From contig CACNXC010000002.1 of the NCBI GenBank assembly GCA_902624315.1, positions 1 through 64,000 on the forward strand: DNA of 64,000 bases, given 5' to 3'. The first letter of the stretch is position 1, and the number at the start of each line of letters is the position of its first letter. The position numbers and the translations under genes were made by a program. The notes beneath the pieces were generated by a model. It was given only the letters and a program-made list of their open reading frames with translations. It ran no database searches and was not told where the DNA came from. This document shows, piece after piece, positions 24,444 through 33,510 of the stretch. Origin of the DNA: an uncultured Pelagibacteraceae bacterium (GTDB lineage: Bacteria > Pseudomonadota > Alphaproteobacteria > Pelagibacterales > Pelagibacteraceae).

Positions 24444-25298
24444 ATGGCTTTACCAAAATATACTGAACCACATTATAGAATTTGGCATTATATTTATCTT
24501 ACAATTTGTGGTGCTGTTTTCTTTTTTCTAATTGCACCTTTGTTTGTAATATTCCCATTATCATTTAACGCAGAAGAATTTTTGAGTTTTTCTGATGGAA
24601 TGAAGCGTCTAGATCCAGATGCATTCTCTTTAAGATGGTATAAGGATATGATTTATGGAACAAAAAATCCATGGGGACTTGCTGCTAAGAATAGTTTTAT
24701 TATTGCAATTTTTGCAACAATCGGATCAGTAATACTTGGAACGGTTGCAGCTTTAGGATTGAGTAGCAGACATATGCCATATAAAGGATTAATAATGGCA
24801 GTGTTAATTTCACCAATGATTGTTCCATTAATTATTTCTGGTGTTGCAATATTTTTCTTTATGGCAAAAGCGGGTTTAGCAGCAACTCATACAGGAATAG
24901 TATTAGCTCATATTATATTAGGAACACCTTTTGTAGTAATTACAGTCACAGCTACTTTGTCGGGGTTTGACCATAGTGTAACTCGAGCAGCTGCAAGTTT
25001 AGGAAGTGATCCAGTAAATACTTTTATGAAAATTACCTTACCTTTAATTTTACCTGGAGTAATTTCAGGTGGGTTATTTGCATTTGTAACTTCATTTGAT
25101 GAAGTTGTGGTTGTTTTATTTTTAGCAGGATTAGAAAATACGACAATCCCAATTCAAATGTGGACAGGTTTACGAGAGCAATTAAGTCCAACAATATTAG
25201 CTGTTGCGACTTGTCTAATTATACTATCAACATTGATATTAGTGACTGCTGAGCTTTTACGAAGAAGATCTGAAAGACTCAGAGGTATTAATCGTTAG
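24444..25298 (+). CDS. potC: polyamine-type ABC transporter permease, PotC type
   Basis: 284 residues with six membrane segments. The EAA loop is RAAASLGSDPVNTFMKITLP, followed by LPGVISGGLFAFVTSFDEVVV, the classic PotC sequence. It completes a potA-D-B-C importer. Twelve bases separate it from the downstream FadN-type gene, which may be co-transcribed. Confidence 0.88.
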   Translation: MALPKYTEPHYRIWHYIYLTICGAVFFFLIAPLFVIFPLSFNAEEFLSFSDGMKRLDPDAFSLRWYKDMIYGTKNPWGLAAKNSFIIAIFATIGSVILGTVAALGLSSRHMPYKGLIMAVLISPMIVPLIISGVAIFFFMAKAGLAATHTGIVLAHIILGTPFVVITVTATLSGFDHSVTRAAASLGSDPVNTFMKITLPLILPGVISGGLFAFVTSFDEVVVVLFLAGLENTTIPIQMWTGLREQLSPTILAVATCLIILSTLILVTAELLRRRSERLRGINR

Positions 25299-25310
25299 AA
25301 AAATAATTTC

Positions 25311-27533
25311 ATGAAAATAAAAAATGTAGTAGTGATAGGGTCTGGAACAATGGGCAGTGGTATAGCAGCTCATTTGTGTAATGCAAATATACCCGTAACT
25401 CTTTTAGATTTAAAAACTGAAATAAGTGAAAATGCCAGAGAAAGAATTCACAAATCTAGACCACCTTTATTAATTGATAAATCTAAAATAAAAAATATTA
25501 AAGTTGGTAATATTGAAGATGACTTCTCAGTAGTTGAACAAGCTGATTGGGTTGTTGAGGCAGTTGTGGAGAGAATTGATATCAAACATCAAATTTATGA
25601 AAAAATTTTTAAAAGTAGAAAAGATGGTGCGATTGTTTCATCAAATACTTCTTCAATACCTATTAAGGTTTTATCTCAAAATTTAAATAAAGAACAAAAA
25701 AAAGATTTTTGTATAACTCATTTTTTTAATCCGGTTAGATATATGGGTCTTTTGGAAATTGTTAAAAATGAAGACAATGACCTAAATAAGATAAATCAAT
25801 TAAAAGAATTTTGTGAACTTGAGCTTGGAAAAGGAGCCATCGTTTGTAATGACACTCCAGGTTTTTTAGGTAACAGGGTTGGTGTTTATGCGATGCAAAT
25901 AGCAATGACCGAAGCATTTAAAATGAAACTTTCTGTAGAGGAAGCGGATGCAATATTTGGCAGGCCAATGGGTATTCCAAAAACAGGTGTTTTTGGGCTT
26001 TATGATTTAATTGGTATTGATCTTATGGCTGATGTTTTAAAAAGTTTTATCAAAGAGCTACCTAAAACTGATGAATTTCACGAGGTTGCAAAAGAAATTC
26101 CTTTAGTAAAAAAATTAATTGAAACTGGATATACAGGTAGAAAGGGTAAAGGTGGTTTCTATAGAATGAAGAAAACTGATAGTGGCAAAGTAATGGAAGC
26201 TATCGATCTACAAACTGGAGATTATTCTCTAAGCAAAAAAATTGATATTAAATCTGACAAAGTTGACCTTAAAGGTCTAATTAATAGAAATGATAAATAT
26301 GGAGAATATGCTTGGTCAGTATTAGAAAAGATTATTAAATATGCTTCATCATTAGTTCCTGAAATAACAAAAGAATTTAATGATATTGATGAGGCTATGA
26401 GGTTAGGGTTTAACTGGGCTAAAGGACCCTTTGAAATGCTAGAGGAGATTGGTGTTAAAAACTTTTTTGAAAAGGTTGAAAATTTTAAGGGAAATAATTT
26501 TTTAGAAAATTTAAGTAAAACAAAAAATGAAAATTTTTATGGTGAAAGGCAAAAATATACATCAATTGAAACTTTGGGTAAGGTTAAGAAAACAGCAACG
26601 AGTGTTGATGGAAATAGTTCAGCATCTATTTATAGATTCAATGATTATAATATAGTTGAATTTACCACCAAAGCTAATGCATTAGATTACGACTCAATGG
26701 ATGCATTAAAGAAAGCAACCGACAAGCCTTTGATTATAATTAATGAGAGCATGCAATTTTCTGCTGGGGTAAATTTAACTTATACAATGGAATTCGCTGA
26801 CAAAAATGATTTTAAATCAATTGAGAAATTTATTAAATATTTCCAAGAAACATGTAAACATCTTAAGTACTCTAAACACCCAGTTATATCTGCACCATCA
26901 GGACTTACTTTAGGAGGTGGATTTGAAGTTTTAGTACAAAGTAATTTTGTTGCCTCTCATACAAATATTGTAATTGGCCTAGTTGAAACTATCGTAGGTT
27001 TAATTCCAGCTGGTGGAGGTTGTAAAGAAATGTTAGCTAGATGGTTAGATACCGAAGAGGCAAAAAAAAATCCAAATTATGCACCATTAAAAGTTTTTGA
27101 TATCATTGGCTATGGAAAAACAGCAACATCACCTGTTGAAGCTGAGCCATTGAAATACTTATTGCCCGAAAATAAAAAAATTATGAATAGAAATAGTTTA
27201 TTAGAAGTTTCAAAAAAAATCTTAGATGAAACCAAAGATTTTAAAGCACCTAACGAACTTAAGTTTAACTTACCTGGGAAAGCAGTTATTGGAGAAATGA
27301 ATAAAATTTTAGAAAAACTCTATAATGATAAAATAATTTTAGATCATGGTGTAGAGGTTGCAAAAGAATTAGCTTTCGTCTTAAGTGGTGGAGACACGAA
27401 TATGGATAAAGTGTTGACAGAAGATGATTTATTTAAATTAGAGCTGGATGCTTTTATGAGATTAATTGAAACTAAAAATACTCAAGACAGGATTAAACAC
27501 ACCTTGGCTACTGGTAAACCTTTAGTCAACTAA
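25311..27533 (+). CDS. 3-hydroxyacyl-CoA dehydrogenase / enoyl-CoA hydratase fusion (FadN-like order)
   Basis: 740 residues. An NAD-binding 3-hydroxyacyl-CoA dehydrogenase comes first (VVVIGSGTMGSGIAAHLC, near residue 5-22; THFFNPVRYMGLLEIV; NDTPGFLGNRVGVY), with its C-terminal helical domain. A crotonase-type enoyl-CoA hydratase region follows (about 440-640), with PSGLTLGGGFEVLVQSN and GLVETIVGLIPAGGGCKEM. This dehydrogenase-first order is that of FadN-type proteins and is opposite to E. coli FadB. It should carry out two steps of beta-oxidation of an acyl-CoA. No thiolase or acyl-CoA dehydrogenase is nearby. Its end overlaps the convergent cyclophilin gene by 12 bases. Confidence 0.87.
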   Translation: MKIKNVVVIGSGTMGSGIAAHLCNANIPVTLLDLKTEISENARERIHKSRPPLLIDKSKIKNIKVGNIEDDFSVVEQADWVVEAVVERIDIKHQIYEKIFKSRKDGAIVSSNTSSIPIKVLSQNLNKEQKKDFCITHFFNPVRYMGLLEIVKNEDNDLNKINQLKEFCELELGKGAIVCNDTPGFLGNRVGVYAMQIAMTEAFKMKLSVEEADAIFGRPMGIPKTGVFGLYDLIGIDLMADVLKSFIKELPKTDEFHEVAKEIPLVKKLIETGYTGRKGKGGFYRMKKTDSGKVMEAIDLQTGDYSLSKKIDIKSDKVDLKGLINRNDKYGEYAWSVLEKIIKYASSLVPEITKEFNDIDEAMRLGFNWAKGPFEMLEEIGVKNFFEKVENFKGNNFLENLSKTKNENFYGERQKYTSIETLGKVKKTATSVDGNSSASIYRFNDYNIVEFTTKANALDYDSMDALKKATDKPLIIINESMQFSAGVNLTYTMEFADKNDFKSIEKFIKYFQETCKHLKYSKHPVISAPSGLTLGGGFEVLVQSNFVASHTNIVIGLVETIVGLIPAGGGCKEMLARWLDTEEAKKNPNYAPLKVFDIIGYGKTATSPVEAEPLKYLLPENKKIMNRNSLLEVSKKILDETKDFKAPNELKFNLPGKAVIGEMNKILEKLYNDKIILDHGVEVAKELAFVLSGGDTNMDKVLTEDDLFKLELDAFMRLIETKNTQDRIKHTLATGKPLVN

Positions 27534-28169
27534 CATTTTAATAGAATTTATAAAATCAGGCCTTAGAACATACTCAGATTTATTTTGATATTTTATTTTT
27601 TCTAATGCTTCTATCCCATAAATTACTTTCCCAATCGGTGTATATTCACTCTCATATAATGGCTCATCTTTGAGTGTGATGAAAAATTGACTATCTTCAG
27701 TATTATATTTTTGTGTTCTTGCAAGACCTACACTTCCTCTTTCATAGTTAAATGGGACATCTACTTCTGATTTTATGGTTCCTAATCCTGATTGTCCTGT
27801 TCCTATTTTTCCATAATCAATATTTCCTTTTTTACCAAATTCCAAATCACCTGCCTGTACAAGGTTGTCTTTAATCACTCTATGAAATGCAACATCGTCG
27901 TAAGCCTTAGATCTCACCAATGTTTTAAATCTTTCAACTGAATTTGGAGAAATATTTGGATATAATTCAATTATTACATTTCCACATTCAACATTTAAAA
28001 TTGCGATATTATTTGGCTTATCAAAAGAGAGTTTTTCTGGATTATAATTCTTAACAAATAAGCATTTATTCTTTATCAAAAAAAAAGAACTTAGAGAAAA
28101 AATAGCTAAAGATATTACGAAAAAAAAAATTATCTTTTCTGACTTTGAAGCTTTAATTTTTTGAATCAT
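27522..28169 (-). CDS. membrane-anchored cyclophilin-type peptidyl-prolyl isomerase
   Basis: 215 residues. One membrane span (about residues 13-33) works as anchor or uncleaved signal, placing the catalytic domain in the periplasm. The cyclophilin domain (about 50-210) has VIIELYPNISPNSVERF, FHRVIKDNLVQAGD, RGSVGLART, DSQFFITLKD and PIGKVIYG. The active-site arginine (FHRV) and the QFFI motif are present. Likely a folding helper for envelope proteins. It overlaps the upstream metallopeptidase gene by four bases and the convergent FadN-type gene by 12. Confidence 0.88.
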   Translation of the reverse strand: MIQKIKASKSEKIIFFFVISLAIFSLSSFFLIKNKCLFVKNYNPEKLSFDKPNNIAILNVECGNVIIELYPNISPNSVERFKTLVRSKAYDDVAFHRVIKDNLVQAGDLEFGKKGNIDYGKIGTGQSGLGTIKSEVDVPFNYERGSVGLARTQKYNTEDSQFFITLKDEPLYESEYTPIGKVIYGIEALEKIKYQNKSEYVLRPDFINSIKMLVD

Positions 28170-28888
28170 AAATTGAAACTTTGATCAATTTTAAGCAAAC
28201 CTGATTTGATAAAATCTATCTTTTTTTGAAGAATAGGATCAATTTGTTTTGGTAAATTTCCATGCATTAAATGAGAAAAAACTTCTGCCATATCTTCAGA
28301 AGCAGTTGATTTTGAATATTCAGTAATAAAACCATCAGTTTTAGAATAAGTATCAAGACCTATTTTTTTTGTACAAGTAGAACATTTTGCGTAATTAAAA
28401 CTATCTGAATTAAAACTTGACCAAGTTTTTTCATTAAAAATTTCCTTAAAACTATCATTAATTATATGAAAGACTTCATGATGTAATACTCTTTCAAAAT
28501 ATTTATTATCAAATTTAATATCAACAATAAGAGTTTTCATTACATTGTCAGGTATTCCAGCAGTATTTATACCTGAAATTGATAAATTTTCACAAAGAAC
28601 AATATATTTTAAATTTATTTTTTTTAAAAAACTTTGAGAATATTTTTTTAAATTTTTTTCTATAATTTGATACTTCTGGTCTAAATCTTGTTTTGATGAT
28701 CTAAAACAATTAATATTATTATCTACCCCAATTGTAAAAGGTTGTTTAGCGTAAAGATATCTCAGACTATTAGTGGTTTTAATATTATAAATTTCAAGAT
28801 TTGGAATTTTAATCAATTGATAAATCGTATCTGCTTGTACAGAAGAAATTAAAAATAAATATAATAAAATGAACTTAAATAATTTCAT
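28166..28888 (-). CDS. putative exported zinc metallopeptidase
   Basis: 240 residues with a signal peptide (about residues 1-19, SSVQA-D). The zinc motif HEVFH (HExxH) lies near residue 137, and a glutamate in SEDMAEVFSHL about 60 residues later could be the third ligand, as in gluzincin-type peptidases. A C-x-x-C pair (KCSTCTK) sits between them. I do not recognise a named family beyond 'putative zinc-binding metallopeptidase'. It is coupled by a four-base overlap to the periplasmic cyclophilin gene, suggesting a shared envelope quality-control role. Confidence 0.68.
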   Translation of the reverse strand: MKLFKFILLYLFLISSVQADTIYQLIKIPNLEIYNIKTTNSLRYLYAKQPFTIGVDNNINCFRSSKQDLDQKYQIIEKNLKKYSQSFLKKINLKYIVLCENLSISGINTAGIPDNVMKTLIVDIKFDNKYFERVLHHEVFHIINDSFKEIFNEKTWSSFNSDSFNYAKCSTCTKKIGLDTYSKTDGFITEYSKSTASEDMAEVFSHLMHGNLPKQIDPILQKKIDFIKSGLLKIDQSFNL

Positions 28889-28938
28889 AATAAGTATTAT
28901 TGAAGATATTCCAAATTGTAAGAATGTGATAGAGTTTT

Positions 28939-29901
28939 ATGATGAAAAAAAAAAGTACCAAGAAACCAATCCAACCAGTAAGTGGAACCAAAGTACCGCG
29001 ATTTGCTGGACCCTCGACTTTTGCACGATTACCAGAATTGAGAGATGTTGAATATTGTGATGTTGCAATAGTTGGTATTCCTTTTGATGCAGGCACAAGT
29101 TATAGACCAGGGGCAAGGTTTGGTCCTCAAAGCATCAGACAAGCTTCAAGACACTTAAGAACAAATTATCATCCAAGTTATGATGTAGAACCATTTAAAG
29201 TACAACAAGTTGCTGATGCTGGAGATATCACGTGTAACCCTTTTAATATTAATGAAGCGATCAAACAAATTGAAGAAGGTGCTACAGATTTACTGAAAAA
29301 AACTGGAGGCATAATTAGTTTAGGGGGTGACCATACAATTGCATTTCCTTTATTAAAAGCAGTTAACAAAATTAATAAAGGTCCAGTTGCTTTAGTTCAT
29401 TTTGATGCTCATTTAGATACATGGGATACTTATTTTGGGGCACCTTATACGCACGGAACTCCATTTAGACGTGCTAGAGAAGAGAATTTATTTTTAGATG
29501 ATGCGTCTATGCATGTAGGTATTAGAGGACCTTTATATAGTAGAGATGATATTAAAAATGATGAAAGTTTTGGATTTAAAATAATTCATTGTGATGAATT
29601 TCAAACAGAGGGAACTTATAAAATAGCTGAAAGAATTAAAAAAAGAGTTGGCGATAATCCATTATACTTATCAATTGATATAGATGTTTTAGACCCCGCT
29701 TTTGCCCCAGGAACAGGTACACCAGAAATTGCAGGAATGACTTCAAGAGAAATGGTTAATGTAATTCGCAGTTTGTCAGGAATGAATTTAATCTCAGCAG
29801 ATGTAGTTGAAGTATCCCCAGCATATGATCATGCGGAGGTAACATCTTTAGCTGCAGCAACAATTATTTATGAACTTACTAATTTGTTTGCAAAAAAATA
29901 A
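28939..29901 (+). CDS. speB: agmatinase/ureohydrolase family protein
   Basis: 320 residues. All manganese-binding motifs of the ureohydrolase family are present: SLGGDHTI, HFDAHLDTWDTY and SIDIDVLDPAFAPGTGTPE. The N-terminal VPRFAGPSTFARLPE is shared by agmatinase and guanidinobutyrase. It would release urea from agmatine or a related guanidino acid, giving putrescine or an amino acid. Two adjacent ATGs occur (28939 and 28942); either could be used. It is followed 20 bases later by an aldehyde dehydrogenase and lies downstream of a polyamine-type importer, consistent with polyamine/guanidine catabolism. Substrate is not certain. Confidence 0.85.
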   Translation: MMKKKSTKKPIQPVSGTKVPRFAGPSTFARLPELRDVEYCDVAIVGIPFDAGTSYRPGARFGPQSIRQASRHLRTNYHPSYDVEPFKVQQVADAGDITCNPFNINEAIKQIEEGATDLLKKTGGIISLGGDHTIAFPLLKAVNKINKGPVALVHFDAHLDTWDTYFGAPYTHGTPFRRAREENLFLDDASMHVGIRGPLYSRDDIKNDESFGFKIIHCDEFQTEGTYKIAERIKKRVGDNPLYLSIDIDVLDPAFAPGTGTPEIAGMTSREMVNVIRSLSGMNLISADVVEVSPAYDHAEVTSLAAATIIYELTNLFAKK

Positions 29902-29921
29902 GGAAAGGTTAGGAGTCTGGT

Positions 29922-31355
29922 ATGGAAAATAAAAAAAATTTTTACATCGATGGAAAATGGGTTGCTCCTAAAAGTAAAAAAGAAATAAAAGTAATTAATC
30001 CTGCTACAGAGGAAAATTGTGCGGTTATTTCTTTAGGTAATAAAGAAGATATTGATTATGCGGTAAGTTCAGCGAAAAAAGCTTATAGCACTTGGGCATT
30101 TTCGCCTAAAGAGGAAAGAATAAGATTATTAGAAAAATTGTATGAAAATTATAAGAAAAGATGGGCAGATATTGCTACAGCTATTACCACAGAAATGGGA
30201 GCTCCTAAAGACTTTGCAACAAAACTGCAAGCAGGCACAGGTGCAGCACATCTAAAATCATTTATTAGATATCTTAAAAATTTTGAATTTGAAAAACCTC
30301 TGGGTGAACATGCTCCTAATCAAAGATTAATTTATGAGCCAAAAGGAGTGTGTGCTTTGATTACGCCATGGAATTGGCCAATGAATCAAGTTTGTCTTAA
30401 AGTTGCACCAGCTTTAGCCTCTGGTTGTACTATGATTTTAAAACCATCTGAACTTGCTCCTTTATCATCAATGATTCTAGCAGAGTTAATTGATGAAACA
30501 AAATTTCCTGCTGGAGTATTCAATTTAGTGAATGGAGATGGTGAAACTACTGGTAATGCACTCACAAGTCATCCTGACGTCAACATGATTTCATTTACTG
30601 GCTCTACTCGAGCTGGAGCATTAATTTCACAAAATGCAGCTAAAGATTTTAAAAGAGTAAGTCTAGAATTAGGAGGAAAGGGAGCAAATATAATTTTTAA
30701 AGATGCTGATCCAGATGCTATTGAAAGAGGAGCTTTAAGATGTTTCAGAAATTCTGGTCAGTCGTGTAATGCTCCAACTAGAATGCTTGTTGAAAAATCA
30801 ATGTATAATGAAGCTGTAGAAAGATTAAAAAAATATACTGAAAATTTTGAAGTTGGTGATCCAAAAAAGGAAGGAGAGCATATTGGTCCTGTTATTTCTA
30901 AAACCCAATATAATAAAATCCAAACTTTAATTAAAAAGGGTATAGATGAGGGTGCAAAATTAGTTGCAGGAGGCGCTGGTAAACCAGAGGGATTTGAAAA
31001 AGGATACTTTGTCAAACCAACAGTTTTTGTTGATGTAAAAAATGATATGGAAGTTGCAAGAACAGAAATTTTTGGTCCAGTGTTATCTGTAATGCCTTTT
31101 GAAAATGAAGAAGAAGCAATTAAGATCGCTAATGATACTCCTTATGGATTGACTAATTACATTCAAACGCAAGACAAAGAAAAAGTTAAAAGAGTTGCGA
31201 GAAAGTTAAGATCAGGAATGGTAGACGTAAATGGAGCTGGAATTGCTGTAGATGCACCATTTGGAGGTTTTAAACATTCTGGAATTGGTAGAGAAGCTGG
31301 TGAACATGGTCTTGAGGAATTTTTAGAAGTGAAAGCTGTTGGTGGCTGGAATTAA
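29922..31355 (+). CDS. NAD(P)-dependent aldehyde dehydrogenase
   Basis: 477 residues. The catalytic cysteine is in NSGQSCNAPTRM and the general-base glutamate in LELGGKGANIIF; the cofactor loop is FTGSTRAG. The conserved PWNWPMNQ and the end HSGIGREAG are typical of the superfamily. A ribosome-binding AGGAAAGG lies upstream. After the ureohydrolase it probably oxidises an amino-aldehyde such as 4-aminobutanal, but a transaminase or oxidase making it is not in the window. Its stop codon shares the bases TTAA (31352-31355) with the stop codon of the convergent argE-like gene. Confidence 0.88.
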   Translation: MENKKNFYIDGKWVAPKSKKEIKVINPATEENCAVISLGNKEDIDYAVSSAKKAYSTWAFSPKEERIRLLEKLYENYKKRWADIATAITTEMGAPKDFATKLQAGTGAAHLKSFIRYLKNFEFEKPLGEHAPNQRLIYEPKGVCALITPWNWPMNQVCLKVAPALASGCTMILKPSELAPLSSMILAELIDETKFPAGVFNLVNGDGETTGNALTSHPDVNMISFTGSTRAGALISQNAAKDFKRVSLELGGKGANIIFKDADPDAIERGALRCFRNSGQSCNAPTRMLVEKSMYNEAVERLKKYTENFEVGDPKKEGEHIGPVISKTQYNKIQTLIKKGIDEGAKLVAGGAGKPEGFEKGYFVKPTVFVDVKNDMEVARTEIFGPVLSVMPFENEEEAIKIANDTPYGLTNYIQTQDKEKVKRVARKLRSGMVDVNGAGIAVDAPFGGFKHSGIGREAGEHGLEEFLEVKAVGGWN

Positions 31356-32542
31356 TTTAAAGAAGATTTTTTTTTTAGACCATCTAAAAATTTTAAACAT
31401 TTTTTAATTTCATTTAATTCAATAAATTCATCAACTTTGTGAGCTTGTTCAATCGAACCAGGACCACAAACAACAGTACTCATCCCGATTTCTTGAAACA
31501 AGCCAGCTTCAGTGCCAAAAGAAACAACCTCTCTCGAATTGTCCCCAGTCAAACTTGAAACTAACTCACATGCCTCTGAGTTTTTAACACGATCAAAACC
31601 AGTTACTTCACCTATTATTTTTTTAGTTATTTTTGAATTCGGAAATACTTTTCTCATTTCTGGTAATAAAATTTCATTAGCATACTTGTCTATTTTTTGA
31701 TTTAAAAAAACTCCATCTTCTTTAACCACCGGTCTAGTCTCCCATTCAATATAACATTTATCAGCTATCACATTGTGTGCTATGCCACCAAATATTCCTC
31801 CCACCTGCAAAGTAGAAAAAGGCGGATCGAATATCGAATCTTTAGGAGCTCTTTTTTTTAAGTCCTGTCTTAATTCGATGAGTTTGTTTGCGTAACGTGA
31901 AGCAAACTCAACAGCACTAACCCCTTTATGTGGCATTGAACTATGACCCGCTAAACCCTCAAAATAAGTTGTATATTCATAACAACCTTTGTGAGCATCT
32001 ATAATTTTCATTTTAGTTGGCTCACCAATTATACATATGCCGTCTTGAATCTTTCTTTTTTTTAACTCCTCAATTAATATGGGCGCTCCAAGACAAGCAG
32101 TCTCTTCATCGAATGTAAATGAAAAATGGATATCTCTATTTAATTCCACCTTTGAATAAATTGGCGCATAAGCTAAAACACATGCGATAAAACCTTTCAT
32201 ATCACATGCACCTCTGCCATAAAGTTTATCATCTTTGATTGTAGCTTTAAAAGGATCAGTGCTCCAACTTTTTGAGACTGGAACAGTATCAGTGTGACCA
32301 GATAAGATAATTGGTTTTATCCCATTTGTTTTTTTTGCTTTGAATGTAGCAAAAAGATTAACTCTTTTCTTTTCCTCATCAAAAGTTTTAAATGAGGTTG
32401 CACCTAATTTGTGAAGATAGTCTTCACAATAATTTATTAAATTACTATTATCGTCTCCAGAAATCGTTTTGAATCTGATTAAATCGGTCAAAATTTTGAT
32501 GCAATTTTCATATAATTTTTCAGTATTAATTTCTGTACTCAT
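31352..32542 (-). CDS. argE: M20 family deacetylase, acetylornithine deacetylase-like
   Basis: 396 residues. Metal-binding motifs of M20 enzymes are visible: LSGHTDTVPV, GRGACDMKGF and FTFDEETACLG, plus the dimerisation lid GLAGHSSMPHKGVSA. The sequence order and length fit ArgE, which releases acetate from N-acetylornithine for arginine synthesis; related DapE-type or other N-acyl amino acid hydrolases are possible. Given the nearby ureohydrolase and DoeA-like enzyme, action on another N-acetyl diamino acid is an attractive but unproved idea. It is divergent from csaA, 29 bases apart. Confidence 0.83.
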   Translation of the reverse strand: MSTEINTEKLYENCIKILTDLIRFKTISGDDNSNLINYCEDYLHKLGATSFKTFDEEKKRVNLFATFKAKKTNGIKPIILSGHTDTVPVSKSWSTDPFKATIKDDKLYGRGACDMKGFIACVLAYAPIYSKVELNRDIHFSFTFDEETACLGAPILIEELKKRKIQDGICIIGEPTKMKIIDAHKGCYEYTTYFEGLAGHSSMPHKGVSAVEFASRYANKLIELRQDLKKRAPKDSIFDPPFSTLQVGGIFGGIAHNVIADKCYIEWETRPVVKEDGVFLNQKIDKYANEILLPEMRKVFPNSKITKKIIGEVTGFDRVKNSEACELVSSLTGDNSREVVSFGTEAGLFQEIGMSTVVCGPGSIEQAHKVDEFIELNEIKKCLKFLDGLKKKSSLN

Positions 32543-32571
32543 GAATAATAACTAATATATATACTGAATTT

Positions 32572-32913
32572 ATGAAAGAACAAATAACATACGATATATT
32601 TGATAAAGTTGACATACGAGTAGGGACAGTAATTTCTGTAAAAAAAAATGAGAAAGCAAGAAAACCATCTTTAGTAGTTGAGGTGGATTTTGGAAAAGAG
32701 ATAGGAATTAAACAATCTTCAGCACAAATTACTCATTATTATAATGAGGATAATTTAAAAGGTAAACAAGTAATCGGAGTTTGTAATTTTCCTGAAAAAA
32801 ATATTGCTGGAGTGGTGTCTCAAGTTTTGATTTTAGGCTCAATAGATAAAGAAGGCAAAGTGATTCTCGTTCATCCATCTCAACAATCAGAAAATGGTCT
32901 TCCAATAGCCTAA
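32572..32913 (+). CDS. csaA: CsaA-type tRNA-binding/chaperone protein
   Basis: 113 residues, the usual length of CsaA, a dimeric OB-fold protein related to the C-terminal domain of methionyl-tRNA synthetase. Conserved KVDIRVGTVISVKKNEKAR, SSAQITHYY and VIGVCNFPEKNIAG are seen. In other bacteria CsaA helps protein secretion and binds tRNA. It is followed after two bases by a LysE-type exporter gene. Confidence 0.88.
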   Translation: MKEQITYDIFDKVDIRVGTVISVKKNEKARKPSLVVEVDFGKEIGIKQSSAQITHYYNEDNLKGKQVIGVCNFPEKNIAGVVSQVLILGSIDKEGKVILVHPSQQSENGLPIA

Positions 32914-32915
32914 GT

Positions 32916-33506
32916 ATGCATCCTGAAATATTATCAATTTCTTTATTTTGGTTTGTCACAGCGTATACGCCGGGTCCGAATAATGTAGTCGCATCTTACT
33001 CTGGATTTAATTTTGGGATAAAAAAAACAATCCCTCATATTCTTGGCGTGACTTTAGGATTCACTTCATTAGTTTTGTTTTTATCGATAGGTTTAATTAA
33101 TGTTTTTAAATTATTTCCCATCATTCAAATAGTTATTAGATATCTTGGGACTTTATTTTTAATTTATCTGGCTTATAAGATTGCGTTTTCAACCTCTTCA
33201 AATGAAACTCATAAAGAAAACCCTGTAAAATTTATTGAAACCTTTTTATTTCAATATTTAAATCCCAAAGGTGTCACTGTTGCAATTATTGTTGTCTCTA
33301 CTTATGTTGAATTAGGGATTAATTATATAAGTTATGCGACTCAAATAGTTGTTCTTGCTTTTCTATTTTCTGTCACAAGTATTACTTTGTGGACGTTTGT
33401 TGGTAAATTTTTGAGGAAATTTGCGACAAATGATAAATTTATTAAGTACTTTAATTATGTTATGTCAGGGCTTCTTTTATTAAGCATAATTACATTTTAT
33501 ATATAG
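32916..33506 (+). CDS. LysE/RhtB family amino-acid exporter (second copy)
   Basis: 196 residues, five to six membrane spans. The family signature TPGPNNVVASYSGFNFGIKK is near the N-terminus, with FLFQYLNPKGVTVAIIV in the middle, the second conserved region. It differs greatly from the LysE-type protein at 5270. Start chosen at the ATG two bases after the csaA stop. Substrate unknown. Confidence 0.86.
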   Translation: MHPEILSISLFWFVTAYTPGPNNVVASYSGFNFGIKKTIPHILGVTLGFTSLVLFLSIGLINVFKLFPIIQIVIRYLGTLFLIYLAYKIAFSTSSNETHKENPVKFIETFLFQYLNPKGVTVAIIVVSTYVELGINYISYATQIVVLAFLFSVTSITLWTFVGKFLRKFATNDKFIKYFNYVMSGLLLLSIITFYI

Positions 33507-33510
33507 AAAT

